A stretch of 64,000 nucleotides of DNA from Flavobacterium chungbukense (GTDB lineage Bacteria > Bacteroidota > Bacteroidia > Flavobacteriales > Flavobacteriaceae), in the NCBI RefSeq assembly GCF_020805785.1, contig NZ_JAJGZV010000002.1:930001-994000 (forward strand), in the 5' to 3' direction. Every line of letters starts with the position of its first letter. Positions within the stretch are counted from its first letter, which is position 1. A program made the translations under genes and the position numbers. Below are positions 42,915 through 51,533 of the stretch, piece by piece. The notes beneath the pieces were generated by a model. The model was not told where the DNA came from. It ran no database searches and saw nothing but the letters and a program-made list of their open reading frames with translations.

Positions 42915-44135
42915 ATGTACATCAACAAAAAAGCAAATAATATTACTCAAAATCTATTGATGCTATTATTTTTATTTGTCAGTTTTAAAGGGCTTTCACA
43001 ACATGAAAAAGACACCTCCAAGCTGATGAATGTTCGTTATGGAAACAAAGGAATTGAATTACAAACTAGAGACAATAAATTTTTATTTCAATTACAAAGC
43101 AGACTGCAATTTCGTTTTTCTACACCTTATGATACTGATCCTTTAACCTATGATGATTATAGTCAAGATGCAAAAACTACTTTTAAAATAAATCGCGCCA
43201 GACTAAAAATCGGCGGGCATGCCTTTGAACCTTGGCTAAAATATTATTGGGAATACGAACTAAGTCAGTCCAACTTACTTGATTTTAGAATTATGATTGA
43301 AAAGTGGGATTGGTTAAGCTTTAAAGTTGGACAATGGAAAACAGAATTTACACGTGAACGTTTCATAAGCAGTGGCGAACAGCAAATGGTGGAAAGATCT
43401 CTTATTAATCGGCCTTTTACAGTAGACAGAGAATTGGGCGCTGAAGTTTATGGCCATTTAAAAGGCAATGGCATTGCAGATTTTAATTATTGGTTTGCAG
43501 CTTTAACAGGAACTGGACGCGGCAGCACTTCTAATGACGATAACCATCTTATGTATTTTGGAAGAGCACAATGGAATTTCTTAGGTCGATTTTTAGATTT
43601 TGAAGGCTGTGATTTAGAATTTCATGAAAAACCAACTCCAATTATTGCCTTTTCTGCCATCACTAACCGAAGTCCTTACACTCGTTTTTCGCAAGCTGGT
43701 GGCGGTTCATTAGACGGATTTGAAGATGGATTGCCTGGACAATACAGAGTGAATCAATGGAATTTGGAAACCGCCTTCATGTATCGCGGTTTTTCTTGGC
43801 AGAGCGAATGGCATACTAAAGAAATTATAGACAAATACAATAATGATTACATGACAGTTATGAAAGGATATTATATTCAGGCTGGATACTTCTTTCATAA
43901 CGTTTTTAAGTGGTGGCCTGAACATTTAGAGATGGCGGCAAGACATGCTACATATAGACCTGATTATTCAATTAGAGAAAATAGACAAGCTGAGTCTACT
44001 TTGGCGTTTAACTGGTTTTTTAAAGGGCACAAAAACAAGCTAACTTCTGAGGTAAGTTATTTTAGTTTTCAAGATAAAACGCTTCCTCTAGAACAAGGAT
44101 GGCGCTTTAGAATACAATGGGATATTTCCTTGTAA
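42915..44135 (+). CDS. Porin O/P-type outer-membrane channel
   Basis: A 406-residue exported protein with signal peptide (LLMLLFLFVSFKGLSQ) and a phosphate-selective-porin (Porin_O_P) pattern: KFLFQLQSRLQFRFS near 55-69, FKINRARLKIGGHAF near 93-107, LLDFRIMIEKWDWLSFKVGQ noted by its core FKVGQWKTEFTRE near 138, and a terminal barrel strand ending FRIQWDISL. Substrate is unknown; phosphate is not implied. It shares an operon with the small barrel protein. Confidence 0.82.
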   Translation: MYINKKANNITQNLLMLLFLFVSFKGLSQHEKDTSKLMNVRYGNKGIELQTRDNKFLFQLQSRLQFRFSTPYDTDPLTYDDYSQDAKTTFKINRARLKIGGHAFEPWLKYYWEYELSQSNLLDFRIMIEKWDWLSFKVGQWKTEFTRERFISSGEQQMVERSLINRPFTVDRELGAEVYGHLKGNGIADFNYWFAALTGTGRGSTSNDDNHLMYFGRAQWNFLGRFLDFEGCDLEFHEKPTPIIAFSAITNRSPYTRFSQAGGGSLDGFEDGLPGQYRVNQWNLETAFMYRGFSWQSEWHTKEIIDKYNNDYMTVMKGYYIQAGYFFHNVFKWWPEHLEMAARHATYRPDYSIRENRQAESTLAFNWFFKGHKNKLTSEVSYFSFQDKTLPLEQGWRFRIQWDISL

Positions 44136-44176
44136 TCTTCAATACAAACTTTTAAACTATTCCGATAAACGAGACA

Positions 44177-44194
44177 TTTTTTTTCATAACTTTA
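44177..44194 (+). promoter_or_regulatory. T8-CATAACTTTA promoter-like element
   Basis: Eight T's followed by CATAACTTTA, 21 bp before the DUF6515 ATG. The same design (eight T's, CATAATTTTA) occurs at 45223-45240 before the FGE-like gene. TAAyTTTA matches TAnnTTTG except for the last base. Confidence 0.45.
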
Positions 44195-44214
44195 ATTCAC
44201 ATAAACAACTGAAA

Positions 44215-45189
44215 ATGAAAAACATATCCAAAACAGTAAAAAAATCGGCACTGTTGTGTTTGATTGGAACATTTTTCCTTATTTCATTAGACACCTTTGC
44301 ACAACGTCATGGCGGCGGTGCGGCTCATCGAGGCGGAGCTGTTCATAGACCTGCTGGAGGCACTCAAACAAGACCTTCTGCTACAAGACCAGCTAATCAA
44401 TCTAGACCAGCGGTAACCAAACCATCAACAAATAGACCTTCAGTAACAAGACCTGGTTCTAACGGCTCTGGAACTAAAGTCACAAGACCAACCAATGGCT
44501 CAAACACCCAAATTAATAACAGAAAAAATACCACAAACCGCAATTCCAATAATACCAGAAATTCTGGCAATAGAAACACCAATATTAGTGGTAATACAAG
44601 AAATGTCGATCGAAGCAGAGATATTACCATCAACAACAATAGAAATACCGTAGTAAGAAGAAATACAGTTGTTTATACTCGCCCTCCTTATGTACACGGC
44701 GGATACAGATATTACGGATATCATCCTTATTATTATCACCCATATAGACCTTATTATTGGGGACCAGTTTGGCATCCTTGGGGATTTTTCGTTGCAACCT
44801 TGGCAGTTACGGCAATTGTGGTTAGCGTAGAAAACACTCAATATCATTATGACCAAGGAGTTTGGTATGCACCTTCCAACGGAGGTTATACTGCTGTTCC
44901 TGCTCCCGTTGGCGGAACAGTTAATAATATTCCTAGCGGAGCACAAACAGTCAACACTGGAACGGTTAACAATTACTATTATGGCGGTACTTACTATGAA
45001 AAAGATGGAAGTTCGTATAAAGTAGTTGCTCCTACTGCAGGTACGGTAGTAGAAAGCCTTCCTGAAGGAGGAGAAGAAGTTACGATAGGAGATGTAAAAT
45101 ACATCAAATTTGGAGAAACGTATTATCAACCTGTTCAAGTTGATGGAAAAGACAAATATGAAGTAGTTCTTGTCGAAGAAGACAAATAA
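44215..45189 (+). CDS. DUF6515 secreted low-complexity protein
   Basis: A 324-residue exported protein. The signal peptide (LLCLIGTFFLISLDTFAQ) is followed by low-complexity stretches: His/Gly/Ala/Arg (about 30-50), Pro/Thr/Ser/Arg (50-95), Asn/Arg/Thr (95-150), and a Tyr/Pro/His run (160-190). A transmembrane-like helix follows (FFVATLAVTAIVVSV), then a repeated DUF6515-like domain with YDQGVWYAPSNGGYTAV and YYEKDGSSYKVVAPTAGTVV. It may be a surface or periplasmic structural protein. A long antisense ORF here is a codon-bias shadow. Confidence 0.8.
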   Translation: MKNISKTVKKSALLCLIGTFFLISLDTFAQRHGGGAAHRGGAVHRPAGGTQTRPSATRPANQSRPAVTKPSTNRPSVTRPGSNGSGTKVTRPTNGSNTQINNRKNTTNRNSNNTRNSGNRNTNISGNTRNVDRSRDITINNNRNTVVRRNTVVYTRPPYVHGGYRYYGYHPYYYHPYRPYYWGPVWHPWGFFVATLAVTAIVVSVENTQYHYDQGVWYAPSNGGYTAVPAPVGGTVNNIPSGAQTVNTGTVNNYYYGGTYYEKDGSSYKVVAPTAGTVVESLPEGGEEVTIGDVKYIKFGETYYQPVQVDGKDKYEVVLVEEDK

Positions 45190-45222
45190 AACTATTAATC
45201 CTATATATTTACTATAGTATAG

Positions 45223-45240
45223 TTTTTTTTCATAATTTTA
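45223..45240 (+). promoter_or_regulatory. T8-CATAATTTTA promoter-like element
   Basis: Same layout as 44177-44194, 42 bp before the FGE-like ATG. Confidence 0.45.
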
Positions 45241-45281
45241 TCCCATCTATTACAACCATTATCAGTTCAAAAAAATAAACC

Positions 45282-46412
45282 ATGAAAAACAAAACCTTTT
45301 GGATATTTGCACTACTGACATTATCCATCATTTCAATAGCGTACAGTTACAACAAATTTGCAGATAAAGAAGAAAAAACAGTTGCTGAATGTCATGAAAC
45401 TCCTGTTAGTGTAGAATCTGAATTCAAACCGACTATCGAAAACAAATTCAAACCCGATACAAAAGCACCAAAGGGGATGGTTTGGATTCCTGGTGGCGAA
45501 TTTTCTATGGGAACAAATGTCGAAGATGAAAGTTTATGCAGTATAAAAGGAGTTACTAAAGATGCCGCTCCTATTCATCGTGTTTATCTTGATGGCTATT
45601 ATATGGATGAGACTGAAGTAACGAACGAAGAATTTGAAGAATTTGTTAAAGCTACTGGCTATGTAACTGTTGCAGAGCAAAAACCTACCAAAGAGGAATT
45701 TCCAACGGCAAGCGACGCTGATTTAATTACTGGATCTGTGGTTTTTACCCCTACTCCTTCTGCCGTTAATCTGAATAATTTTCTGCAATGGTGGCGTTAT
45801 GAGCCGGGTGCAGATTGGAGACATCCGGAAGGCCCGCAAAGCACTATTAAAGGAAAAGAAAAATACCCTGTAGTTCATGTAGTTTACGAAGACGCGGCTG
45901 CTTACGCTAAATGGGCAGGTAAAAGACTTCCAACAGAAGCTGAATGGGAATTTGCTGCTCGTGGCGGTAAAACAGGAAATCTTTATGCTTGGGGAAATGA
46001 CTTAAAACCTAAAGGGAAATTTCAAGCTAATATCTATCAAGGTCATTTTCCAATAAAAGATGGCGACACAGGTGAAGATGGATTTAAAGGAATCGCCCCA
46101 ACGGCACAATACGCTCCAAATGCCTATGGCCTATACGATATGGCGGGAAATGTATGGGAATGGGTTAATGATTGGTATAGTGTCGATTATTACAAATCAT
46201 TGGCTGAAAGCGGAAAAACAGTAAAAAACCCTAAAGGACCAGATGCCTATTATGATCCTAACGATCCAACAGAAATTAAACGTGTACATAGAGGTGGTTC
46301 GTTTTTATGCACCGATCAATATTGTACCCGTTATATGGTTGGAACAAGAGGAAAAGGCGAAATAAGATCTGCCGCAAATCATGTTGGTTTTAGATGTGTA
46401 AAAAGCAAATAA
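45282..46412 (+). CDS. Formylglycine-generating-enzyme-like protein (SUMF1 family)
   Basis: A 376-residue protein with an N-terminal membrane anchor or signal (FWIFALLTLSIISIAYSY) and an FGE-sulfatase domain: MVWIPGGEFSMGTN (about 66-79), YMDETEVTNEEFEEF (about 108-122), RLPTEAEWEFAARGG (about 215-229), AGNVWEWVNDWY (about 286-297), and RGGSFLCTDQYCTRY near 339-353. The two cysteines of the last motif are spaced C-x4-C as in true FGE, which uses them with copper to make formylglycine in sulfatases. Many SUMF1 relatives lack them. No sulfatase is adjacent. A terminator follows. Confidence 0.88.
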   Translation: MKNKTFWIFALLTLSIISIAYSYNKFADKEEKTVAECHETPVSVESEFKPTIENKFKPDTKAPKGMVWIPGGEFSMGTNVEDESLCSIKGVTKDAAPIHRVYLDGYYMDETEVTNEEFEEFVKATGYVTVAEQKPTKEEFPTASDADLITGSVVFTPTPSAVNLNNFLQWWRYEPGADWRHPEGPQSTIKGKEKYPVVHVVYEDAAAYAKWAGKRLPTEAEWEFAARGGKTGNLYAWGNDLKPKGKFQANIYQGHFPIKDGDTGEDGFKGIAPTAQYAPNAYGLYDMAGNVWEWVNDWYSVDYYKSLAESGKTVKNPKGPDAYYDPNDPTEIKRVHRGGSFLCTDQYCTRYMVGTRGKGEIRSAANHVGFRCVKSK

Positions 46413-46429
46413 AAGCACCAAAATAACCG

Positions 46430-46459
46430 AAAGGGATTCTGTTTAGAGTCCCTTTTTTT
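46430..46459 (+). terminator. Terminator of the FGE-like gene
   Basis: AAAGGGA (46430-46436), 12-base loop, TCCCTTT (46449-46455) and a T-run. Confidence 0.85.
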
Positions 46460-46507
46460 ATTAATTCAAGATATTTAAAGCTAAAATCTTTCGCAGAAAA
46501 ATTTTTC

Positions 46508-46515
46508 TATATTTG
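46508..46515 (+). promoter_or_regulatory. -7 element of pepT
   Basis: TATATTTG, perfect TAnnTTTG, 16 bp before the ATG at 46532. Confidence 0.55.
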
Positions 46516-46531
46516 CTAAAAATTCAAAAAA

Positions 46532-47809
46532 ATGCAACATATCATAGATCGTTTTATCAGTTACGTAACAATTGACACTGAATCAGATCCACATTCACAA
46601 ACAACACCAAGTACTCCAAAACAATGGAATCTTGCCAATAAATTAGTTGACGAACTAAAAGCAATTGGTCTTGAAGAAGTAACCATAGACGACAAAGCTT
46701 ATATAATGGCAACACTTCCAAGTAATGTGGAGCATGAAGTGCCAACAATTGGTTTTGTTTCTCATTTTGACACTTCTCCAGATTTTAGTGGAGCGAATGT
46801 AAAGCCTCAAATTATTGAAAATTACGATGGAAAGGATATCATTCTGAATGCCGAAAAAAATATCGTTTTATCTCCAAATTACTTCAAAGATTTACTGCAA
46901 TATAAAGGTCAGACCATCATTACAACCGATGGAACAACTTTATTAGGTGCCGATGATAAAGCTGGAATTACAGAAATTGTTTCTGCAATGGAATACCTGA
47001 TTCAGCATCCCGAAATTAAACACGGAAAAATCAGAATTGGTTTTACTCCAGACGAAGAAATCGGTCGCGGGGCGCATCATTTTGATGTTGAAAAATTTGG
47101 AGCAAAATGGGCTTACACCATGGACGGAAGTCAGATTGGCGAATTAGAATATGAAAATTTTAATGCTGCCGGAGCTAAAATTACTTTTAAAGGAAAAAGC
47201 GTTCATCCAGGTTATGCAAAAGGAAAAATGATCAATTCGATGCTTTTGGCAAATGATTTTATCAATGAACTACCGAAAGGTGAAACTCCAGAAGAAACAA
47301 AAGGTTACGAAGGATTTTTCCACGTTCATCACATCAAAGGAAATATCGAAGAGACGGTTTTAGAACTAATTATTCGTGATCATAACAAGAAAAAGTTCGA
47401 AAACAGAAAGGAACTCATTCATAAAATTGCAAAGAAATTCAACAAAAAATTCGCAAAGAAGTTCGGTGAAGATATAGTTATAGCTGAAGTAAAAGATCAG
47501 TATTACAATATGAAAGAAAAGGTTCTGCCTGTAAAATATATTGTTGATATTGCCGAAAAAGCGATGCGAGAATTAAACATCAAACCAATCATAAAACCTA
47601 TTCGCGGCGGAACTGATGGCTCACAACTATCTTTTATGGGATTACCTTGCCCAAATATCTTTGCGGGTGGGCATAATTTTCATGGAAAATACGAATATGT
47701 TCCAGCAGAAAGCATTCAGAAAGCGACAGATGTTATTGTAAAAATTGCAGAGTTAACAGCAATTCCAGGAATTTTTGATACACCTGAAAAATCTAAAAAG
47801 GCAAAATAG
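46532..47809 (+). CDS. pepT: Peptidase T (tripeptide aminopeptidase)
   Basis: A 425-residue M20 zinc peptidase that removes the N-terminal residue of tripeptides. Metal-ligand motifs: [11 protein letters not shown] (about 74-84), [10 protein letters not shown] (about 136-145), [12 protein letters not shown] (about 170-181), YTMDGS near 195 and [10 protein letters not shown] near 383. An insertion-type dimerisation domain lies in the middle. It is standard length. The stop codon overlaps the GTG start of the next gene. Confidence 0.95.
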   Translation: MQHIIDRFISYVTIDTESDPHSQTTPSTPKQWNLANKLVDELKAIGLEEVTIDDKAYIMATLPSNVEHEVPTIGFVSHFDTSPDFSGANVKPQIIENYDGKDIILNAEKNIVLSPNYFKDLLQYKGQTIITTDGTTLLGADDKAGITEIVSAMEYLIQHPEIKHGKIRIGFTPDEEIGRGAHHFDVEKFGAKWAYTMDGSQIGELEYENFNAAGAKITFKGKSVHPGYAKGKMINSMLLANDFINELPKGETPEETKGYEGFFHVHHIKGNIEETVLELIIRDHNKKKFENRKELIHKIAKKFNKKFAKKFGEDIVIAEVKDQYYNMKEKVLPVKYIVDIAEKAMRELNIKPIIKPIRGGTDGSQLSFMGLPCPNIFAGGHNFHGKYEYVPAESIQKATDVIVKIAELTAIPGIFDTPEKSKKAK

Positions 47810-48396
47810 TGGAATCAAATCCTGATAAAAAACACGTTTGGGATAAAGTCAATAACTGGGAAGAAGAATTACTTTTTCTTAAGTCAATTATTGAAAAAAC
47901 CGAATTAGTTGAAACCATAAAATGGGGCGCGCCAATTTACGTTTACAATAAAAGAAACGTTATTGGAATTGGCGGTTTTAAAAATTATTTTGCCATTTGG
48001 TTTCTTAACGGAGTTTTTCTAAAAGACGAAAAGAAAAAACTTATTAATGCTCAGGAAGATAAAACAAAGTCCATGCGTCAATGGCGATTTACGTCTAAAG
48101 ATGAAGTAAACGAGAAAGACGTTTTAGAATACATCAAAGAAGCTATTGAAAATGAAAAGCAGGGAAAAGTTATTGCACCTTCTAAAAAAGAAGCCATCAT
48201 TTCTGTGCTTTTAAATAAAGAAATGGAACTAAATCCTGCTCTAAAAGAAGCTTTTGAAAAATTCAAACCTTACAAACAATATGAATTTTTAGAATATATT
48301 GAATCGGCTAAACAGGATAAAACAAAACTATCAAGAATTGAAAAAGTGATTCCGATGATTTTGGCAAATATTGGATTGAATGATAAATATCGATAA
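47809..48396 (+). CDS. YdeI/OmdA-like DUF1801 protein
   Basis: A 195-residue protein that starts with GTG, overlapping the pepT stop by one base (TAGTG). The N-terminal domain is DUF1801-like (ETIKWGAPIYVYNKRNVIGIG, noted by WGAPIYVY near 39-46; IGGFKNYFAIWF). The C-terminal part (NPALKEAFEKFKPYKQYEFL, then IESAKQDKTKLSRIEKVIPM) is the YdeI/OmpD-associated (OmdA) helical domain. Function is unproven; some members are tied to envelope or bacteriocin tolerance. A terminator follows. Confidence 0.85.
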   Translation: MESNPDKKHVWDKVNNWEEELLFLKSIIEKTELVETIKWGAPIYVYNKRNVIGIGGFKNYFAIWFLNGVFLKDEKKKLINAQEDKTKSMRQWRFTSKDEVNEKDVLEYIKEAIENEKQGKVIAPSKKEAIISVLLNKEMELNPALKEAFEKFKPYKQYEFLEYIESAKQDKTKLSRIEKVIPMILANIGLNDKYR

Positions 48397-48448
48397 ATAA
48401 ATTACAATATTTAAAATCCAAATTCCAAATTCCAAAACCATACAAGAG

Positions 48449-48490
48449 CCTTTGTCAAAGTTTAAAACTTTGACAAAGGTTTTTTCTTTT
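48449..48490 (+). terminator. Terminator of the pepT-ydeI operon
   Basis: CCTTTGTCAAAGTT (48449-48462), TAA loop region, and its perfect complement (48466-48479), then a T-rich run. Confidence 0.9.
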
Positions 48491-48594
48491 TTGTCATTTC
48501 GAGGAACGAGAAATCACACTAGAAACTCGACAAAGATTAGATATATTTTATAGAACTTCTAGTGTGATTTCTCCCTTCGGTCAAAATGACAAAA
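48490..48594. repeat. GTCATTTCGAGG palindromic repeat
   Basis: A 105-bp imperfect palindrome between two terminators. Outer arms are TTTTGTCATTTCGAG and the CGGTCAAAATGACAAAA side; inner perfect 17-bp arms are GAGAAATCACACTAGAA (48508-48524) and its complement (48557-48573). From memory, sequences of this type recur in flavobacterial genomes. Confidence 0.65.
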
Positions 48595-48620
48595 CTATAG
48601 TGAATTTGGTTATAAACAAA

Positions 48621-48652
48621 AAAAATCCCAAACTCCATTTTGGAATTTGGGA
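48621..48652 (-). terminator. Terminator of yajC (minus strand)
   Basis: TCCCAAACTCCA (48626-48637), TTT, TGGAATTTGGGA (48641-48652), one mismatch. On the minus strand it is followed by a T-run (A's at 48618-48625). It lies 25 bp after the yajC stop. Confidence 0.85.
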
Positions 48653-48676
48653 TTTTAAATATTGTACTTTAAAAAA

Positions 48677-48955
48677 TTATGCTTTTTTAGCATTCAAAGC
48701 AGCACTCATTTCCATAGAAATTGCTGAGCGCTCGATTTTCAATTTTCCAGACATTGTTTCGATAATAACTGAAGTTTCAGCAAGCTCAACAACTTTACCG
48801 TGAAAACCACTTTTTGTAATTATTTTATCACCTACTTTTAGGCCGCTTTCAAATTCTTTTTCGTTTTTAGCTCTTTTTTGTTGCGGTCTAATCATGAAGA
48901 AGTAGATTACCACAAACATTAAAAGGAATGGCGCAAATTGAGTTAATTGTCCCAT
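48677..48955 (-). CDS. yajC: Preprotein translocase subunit YajC
   Basis: A 92-residue membrane protein: N-terminal helix (FAPFLLMFVVIYFFMIRPQQKR, noted by its end FFMIRPQQKR) and a small cytoplasmic domain with GLKVGDKIITKSGFHGKV. YajC associates with SecDF. It is downstream of nusB with a 112-bp gap holding repeat words. Length is typical. Confidence 0.95.
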   Translation of the reverse strand: MGQLTQFAPFLLMFVVIYFFMIRPQQKRAKNEKEFESGLKVGDKIITKSGFHGKVVELAETSVIIETMSGKLKIERSAISMEMSAALNAKKA

Positions 48956-49067
48956 AATTTAAATTTGTTTTTGATTTATATTTAATATTCTTTTTTTAGC
49001 TTTTCGACTTTGCTCAAAGAGACAAAGAAGTTGGAATTTGGCATTTAAAAAATTGAAAGTTCAAGAT

Positions 49068-50012
49068 TTACATTAACCCTCTTCCTACTTTTACCATCTT
49101 TTTATTAGCGGTAAGTTCTTTTACAAGATTATCTAAAATTCCGTTGATAAAAATACTACTTTTTGGAGTAGAATATTCTTTTGCAATTTCTAAATATTCG
49201 TTAAGTGTTACTTTTACTGGAATTGAAGGGAATTTAACAAACTCGCAAATCGCCATTTTCAAAATAATAGTATCAATTTCTGCAATACGATCGCTGTCCC
49301 AATTTGGTGTTTTATCGTCATATTCTTTTGCAAATTCTCTTTCATTTAAAACTGTTCTTCTAAACAAATCTTTTGCAAAATCTTTATCTTCAACATCTTT
49401 GTACAATTTAGGCACTCTAAAATCGTCTGGATCTTCTGTTTTGATTGCTTTTAATTGCTTTACAATATGTGTATTTACAACAGGAATATCATCAACCCAA
49501 GTTAATTTATCATCTTCTAAATACTCGTATAATTTTTCATTAGGAACAATTACATTTTCAAACAAATCAATAATAAATTGTCTGTCTTCTTCAAATGTAT
49601 TTACATTGTTGCTCATGTATTTTTTGTAAATATCGCTTGCTTTTACATCATTTAAAAGCAAAATAATATAATCGTCGTTTAATGACCAGTTATTAATTTT
49701 ACGATTTTCTAAAGCGATGCTAAGAGAGTTGCTTTCGGCAAGAAGTTGAAAAATTTTGTTTTTTACAAATTTTTCGTTTGGATTACGTTCTGCGGCAGTT
49801 GCCAGGTGTTTTTTGCTTGACAGATGTAAAAAAACAGATTCTTTTTTACAAATTTCTATTAATGAAGAAAGCATTATAAGGTATAAGTCCTGAATATTAT
49901 CAATGCTGTAGAAAAGAAATTTTTCTTCTTTTTCCATATTTTCAGAACCGCTTTGATGCATTGCATAAATGGATTGCATTACTTTAACGCGTATGTGTCT
50001 TCTATTTACCAC
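49068..50012 (-). CDS. nusB: Transcription antitermination factor NusB (long form)
   Basis: A 314-residue NusB. The start VNRRHIRVKVMQSIYAM and the C-terminal core (RTVLNEREFAKEYDDKTPNW, ILKMAICEFVKFPSIPVKVT, LNEYLEIAKEYSTPKSSIFI) are NusB. It is about twice the length of E. coli NusB because of a long helical middle section, which is usual in Bacteroidota. NusB binds boxA RNA with NusE in rRNA antitermination. A TACTTTTG -7 element precedes it. Confidence 0.92.
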   Translation of the reverse strand: MVNRRHIRVKVMQSIYAMHQSGSENMEKEEKFLFYSIDNIQDLYLIMLSSLIEICKKESVFLHLSSKKHLATAAERNPNEKFVKNKIFQLLAESNSLSIALENRKINNWSLNDDYIILLLNDVKASDIYKKYMSNNVNTFEEDRQFIIDLFENVIVPNEKLYEYLEDDKLTWVDDIPVVNTHIVKQLKAIKTEDPDDFRVPKLYKDVEDKDFAKDLFRRTVLNEREFAKEYDDKTPNWDSDRIAEIDTIILKMAICEFVKFPSIPVKVTLNEYLEIAKEYSTPKSSIFINGILDNLVKELTANKKMVKVGRGLM

Positions 50013-50040
50013 CTCGTAAGAACATTTAAAAATTAGTCTG

Positions 50041-50048
50041 CAAAAGTA
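50041..50048 (-). promoter_or_regulatory. -7 element of nusB
   Basis: TACTTTTG on the minus strand, perfect TAnnTTTG, 28 bp before the ATG at 50012. Confidence 0.5.
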
Positions 50049-50159
50049 TAACTTTTAAGGCATATTTTAAAATTAATTCGTAAAAAAGTCTTCTTTTTAG
50101 TGGTCTTTTTTATTTAGTTTTCAGTCGCAGTCTCACTTTTTAGCATTTAGTATTTAGCA

Positions 50160-50203
50160 AAAACAAAAAGTCTCAGTTTCCAGTAGATCTGAAAACTGAG
50201 ACT
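50160..50203 (-). terminator. Terminator of ldh (minus strand)
   Basis: AGTCTCAGTTT and its complement AAACTGAGACT (50169-50179 and 50193-50203), followed on the minus strand by TTTTTGTTTTT. It starts 20 bp after the ldh stop. Extra AGTCTCA-type words at 50124-50136 and 50201-50210 suggest it grew from a repeat. Confidence 0.8.
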
Positions 50204-50223
50204 GAGACTGTAAACTTAAAAAA

Positions 50224-51330
50224 TTACTTCGCCGCGTTTTCGATTCTTCTTTGATCGATACGGTTTTGAGCAATTGTTAGCGCCGCTTTATGCGTTGTAA
50301 TATTATTTTTAGCTGCGAAATCAATAATTTCTAAAGTTGTATTATAGATATTTTCTGTTTTAGTCATGATTTCAGCTTTACCGTAGTTTGCCAATTCAGC
50401 GTAAACATTGATAATTCCACCTGCGTTGATTAAGAAATCTGGAGCGTATAAAATTCCTCTTTCTTGCAATCTTGCACCGTGAATATTTTCATCCGCCAAC
50501 TGATTATTGGCTGCACCAGCAATAACTTTAGCTTTAATTTTATCTACTGTATTGTCATTGATTGTTGCTCCCATTGCACATGGCGCGTAGATGTCAACAT
50601 CTGCTGTATATAAATCTTCGCCAGTATAAATTGTTGCGTTGTATTTTGAAGCAACTTGGTATAATTTTTCTTCGTTAATATCAGAAATCGTTACTTGCGC
50701 TCCTTCTTTAGTTAGATATTCTACCAAAGTTTCACCCACGTGTCCAATTCCTTGTACCAAAACTTTTTTACCATCTAAAACATCAGAACCAAACTGACTT
50801 TTAGCAGCAGCTTTCATACCTAAATAAACACCGTAAGCTGTAATTGGAGAAGGATTTCCAGAACCACCTCTTTCTTCAGAAATACCCGTTACGTAAGGCG
50901 TTACATCTCTTACAGTATCCATGTCTTTAGTTTCCATTCCAACATCTTCAGCTGTAATATATCTTCCGCTTAAAGAGTGAACGAATTCACCAAACTTGCG
51001 CATCAACTCAGGTGTTTTCTGTGTTTTCGCGTCACCAATAATAACTGCTTTACCTCCACCAATATTCAGTCCAGTAATAGCCGATTTAAAAGTCATACCT
51101 CTCGAAAGACGTAAAACATCATTTAAAGCTTCCCATTCTGTGTTGTAATTCCACATTCTGGTTCCACCTAAAGCAGGTCCCATAACCGAATTATGAATAC
51201 CAATAATTGCTTTTAAACCCGTATCTTTGTCATTGCAAAATACAATTTGTTCGTGATCATCAAAAGATAACTGACCAAAAACAGGATCCATTTTTTGAAG
51301 TTCCTTTCCAGTTGCAAAAGTTGCATCCAT
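50224..51330 (-). CDS. ldh: Leucine/phenylalanine/valine dehydrogenase
   Basis: A 368-residue Glu/Leu/Phe/Val dehydrogenase, which deaminates branched-chain amino acids with NAD. Features: GPALGGTRMWNY near 51-62, GLNIGGGKAVIIGD with the catalytic Lys near 95, the TAEDVGMETKDMD block, and Rossmann loop VQGIGHVGETLVEYL near 188-202, DINEEKL after it. Length is typical of the Bacteroidota form. It lies divergent from the ABC exporter. Confidence 0.94.
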   Translation of the reverse strand: MDATFATGKELQKMDPVFGQLSFDDHEQIVFCNDKDTGLKAIIGIHNSVMGPALGGTRMWNYNTEWEALNDVLRLSRGMTFKSAITGLNIGGGKAVIIGDAKTQKTPELMRKFGEFVHSLSGRYITAEDVGMETKDMDTVRDVTPYVTGISEERGGSGNPSPITAYGVYLGMKAAAKSQFGSDVLDGKKVLVQGIGHVGETLVEYLTKEGAQVTISDINEEKLYQVASKYNATIYTGEDLYTADVDIYAPCAMGATINDNTVDKIKAKVIAGAANNQLADENIHGARLQERGILYAPDFLINAGGIINVYAELANYGKAEIMTKTENIYNTTLEIIDFAAKNNITTHKAALTIAQNRIDQRRIENAAK

Positions 51331-51449
51331 AGCGCTAGTATAAATTAGTTAAAATTATGAATTCGTCAAAAAGACTTCTCAAACATAATTAAAAAATACA
51401 TATGTGCTAATTTTTTACCTTTAAAATAACAATATTACAATGTAATTGT

Positions 51450-51480
51450 TTTGATTAAATCGCAAATTATTATAATTTTA
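51450..51480 (+). promoter_or_regulatory. Promoter of the ABC exporter gene
   Basis: TTTG (51450-51453), 19 bp, TAATTTTA (51473-51480). A TTACAATGTAA near-palindrome lies just upstream (51435-51445). Confidence 0.55.
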
Positions 51481-51533
51481 TTTGATAATAATTCTTAAAT
51501 ACAAATCAATTCAATATCAGATTTCTTAAAAAA

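Noticed and set aside
44500..45138. 212-residue antisense ORF within the DUF6515 gene
   Set aside because: It arises from low-complexity codons of the sense gene, has no family pattern, and reads as Ile/Ser/Asn-rich noise.
49144..49629. 161-residue ORF opposite nusB
   Set aside because: Ser/Phe/Leu-rich mirror of Lys/Glu-rich nusB codons; nusB is clearly the real gene.
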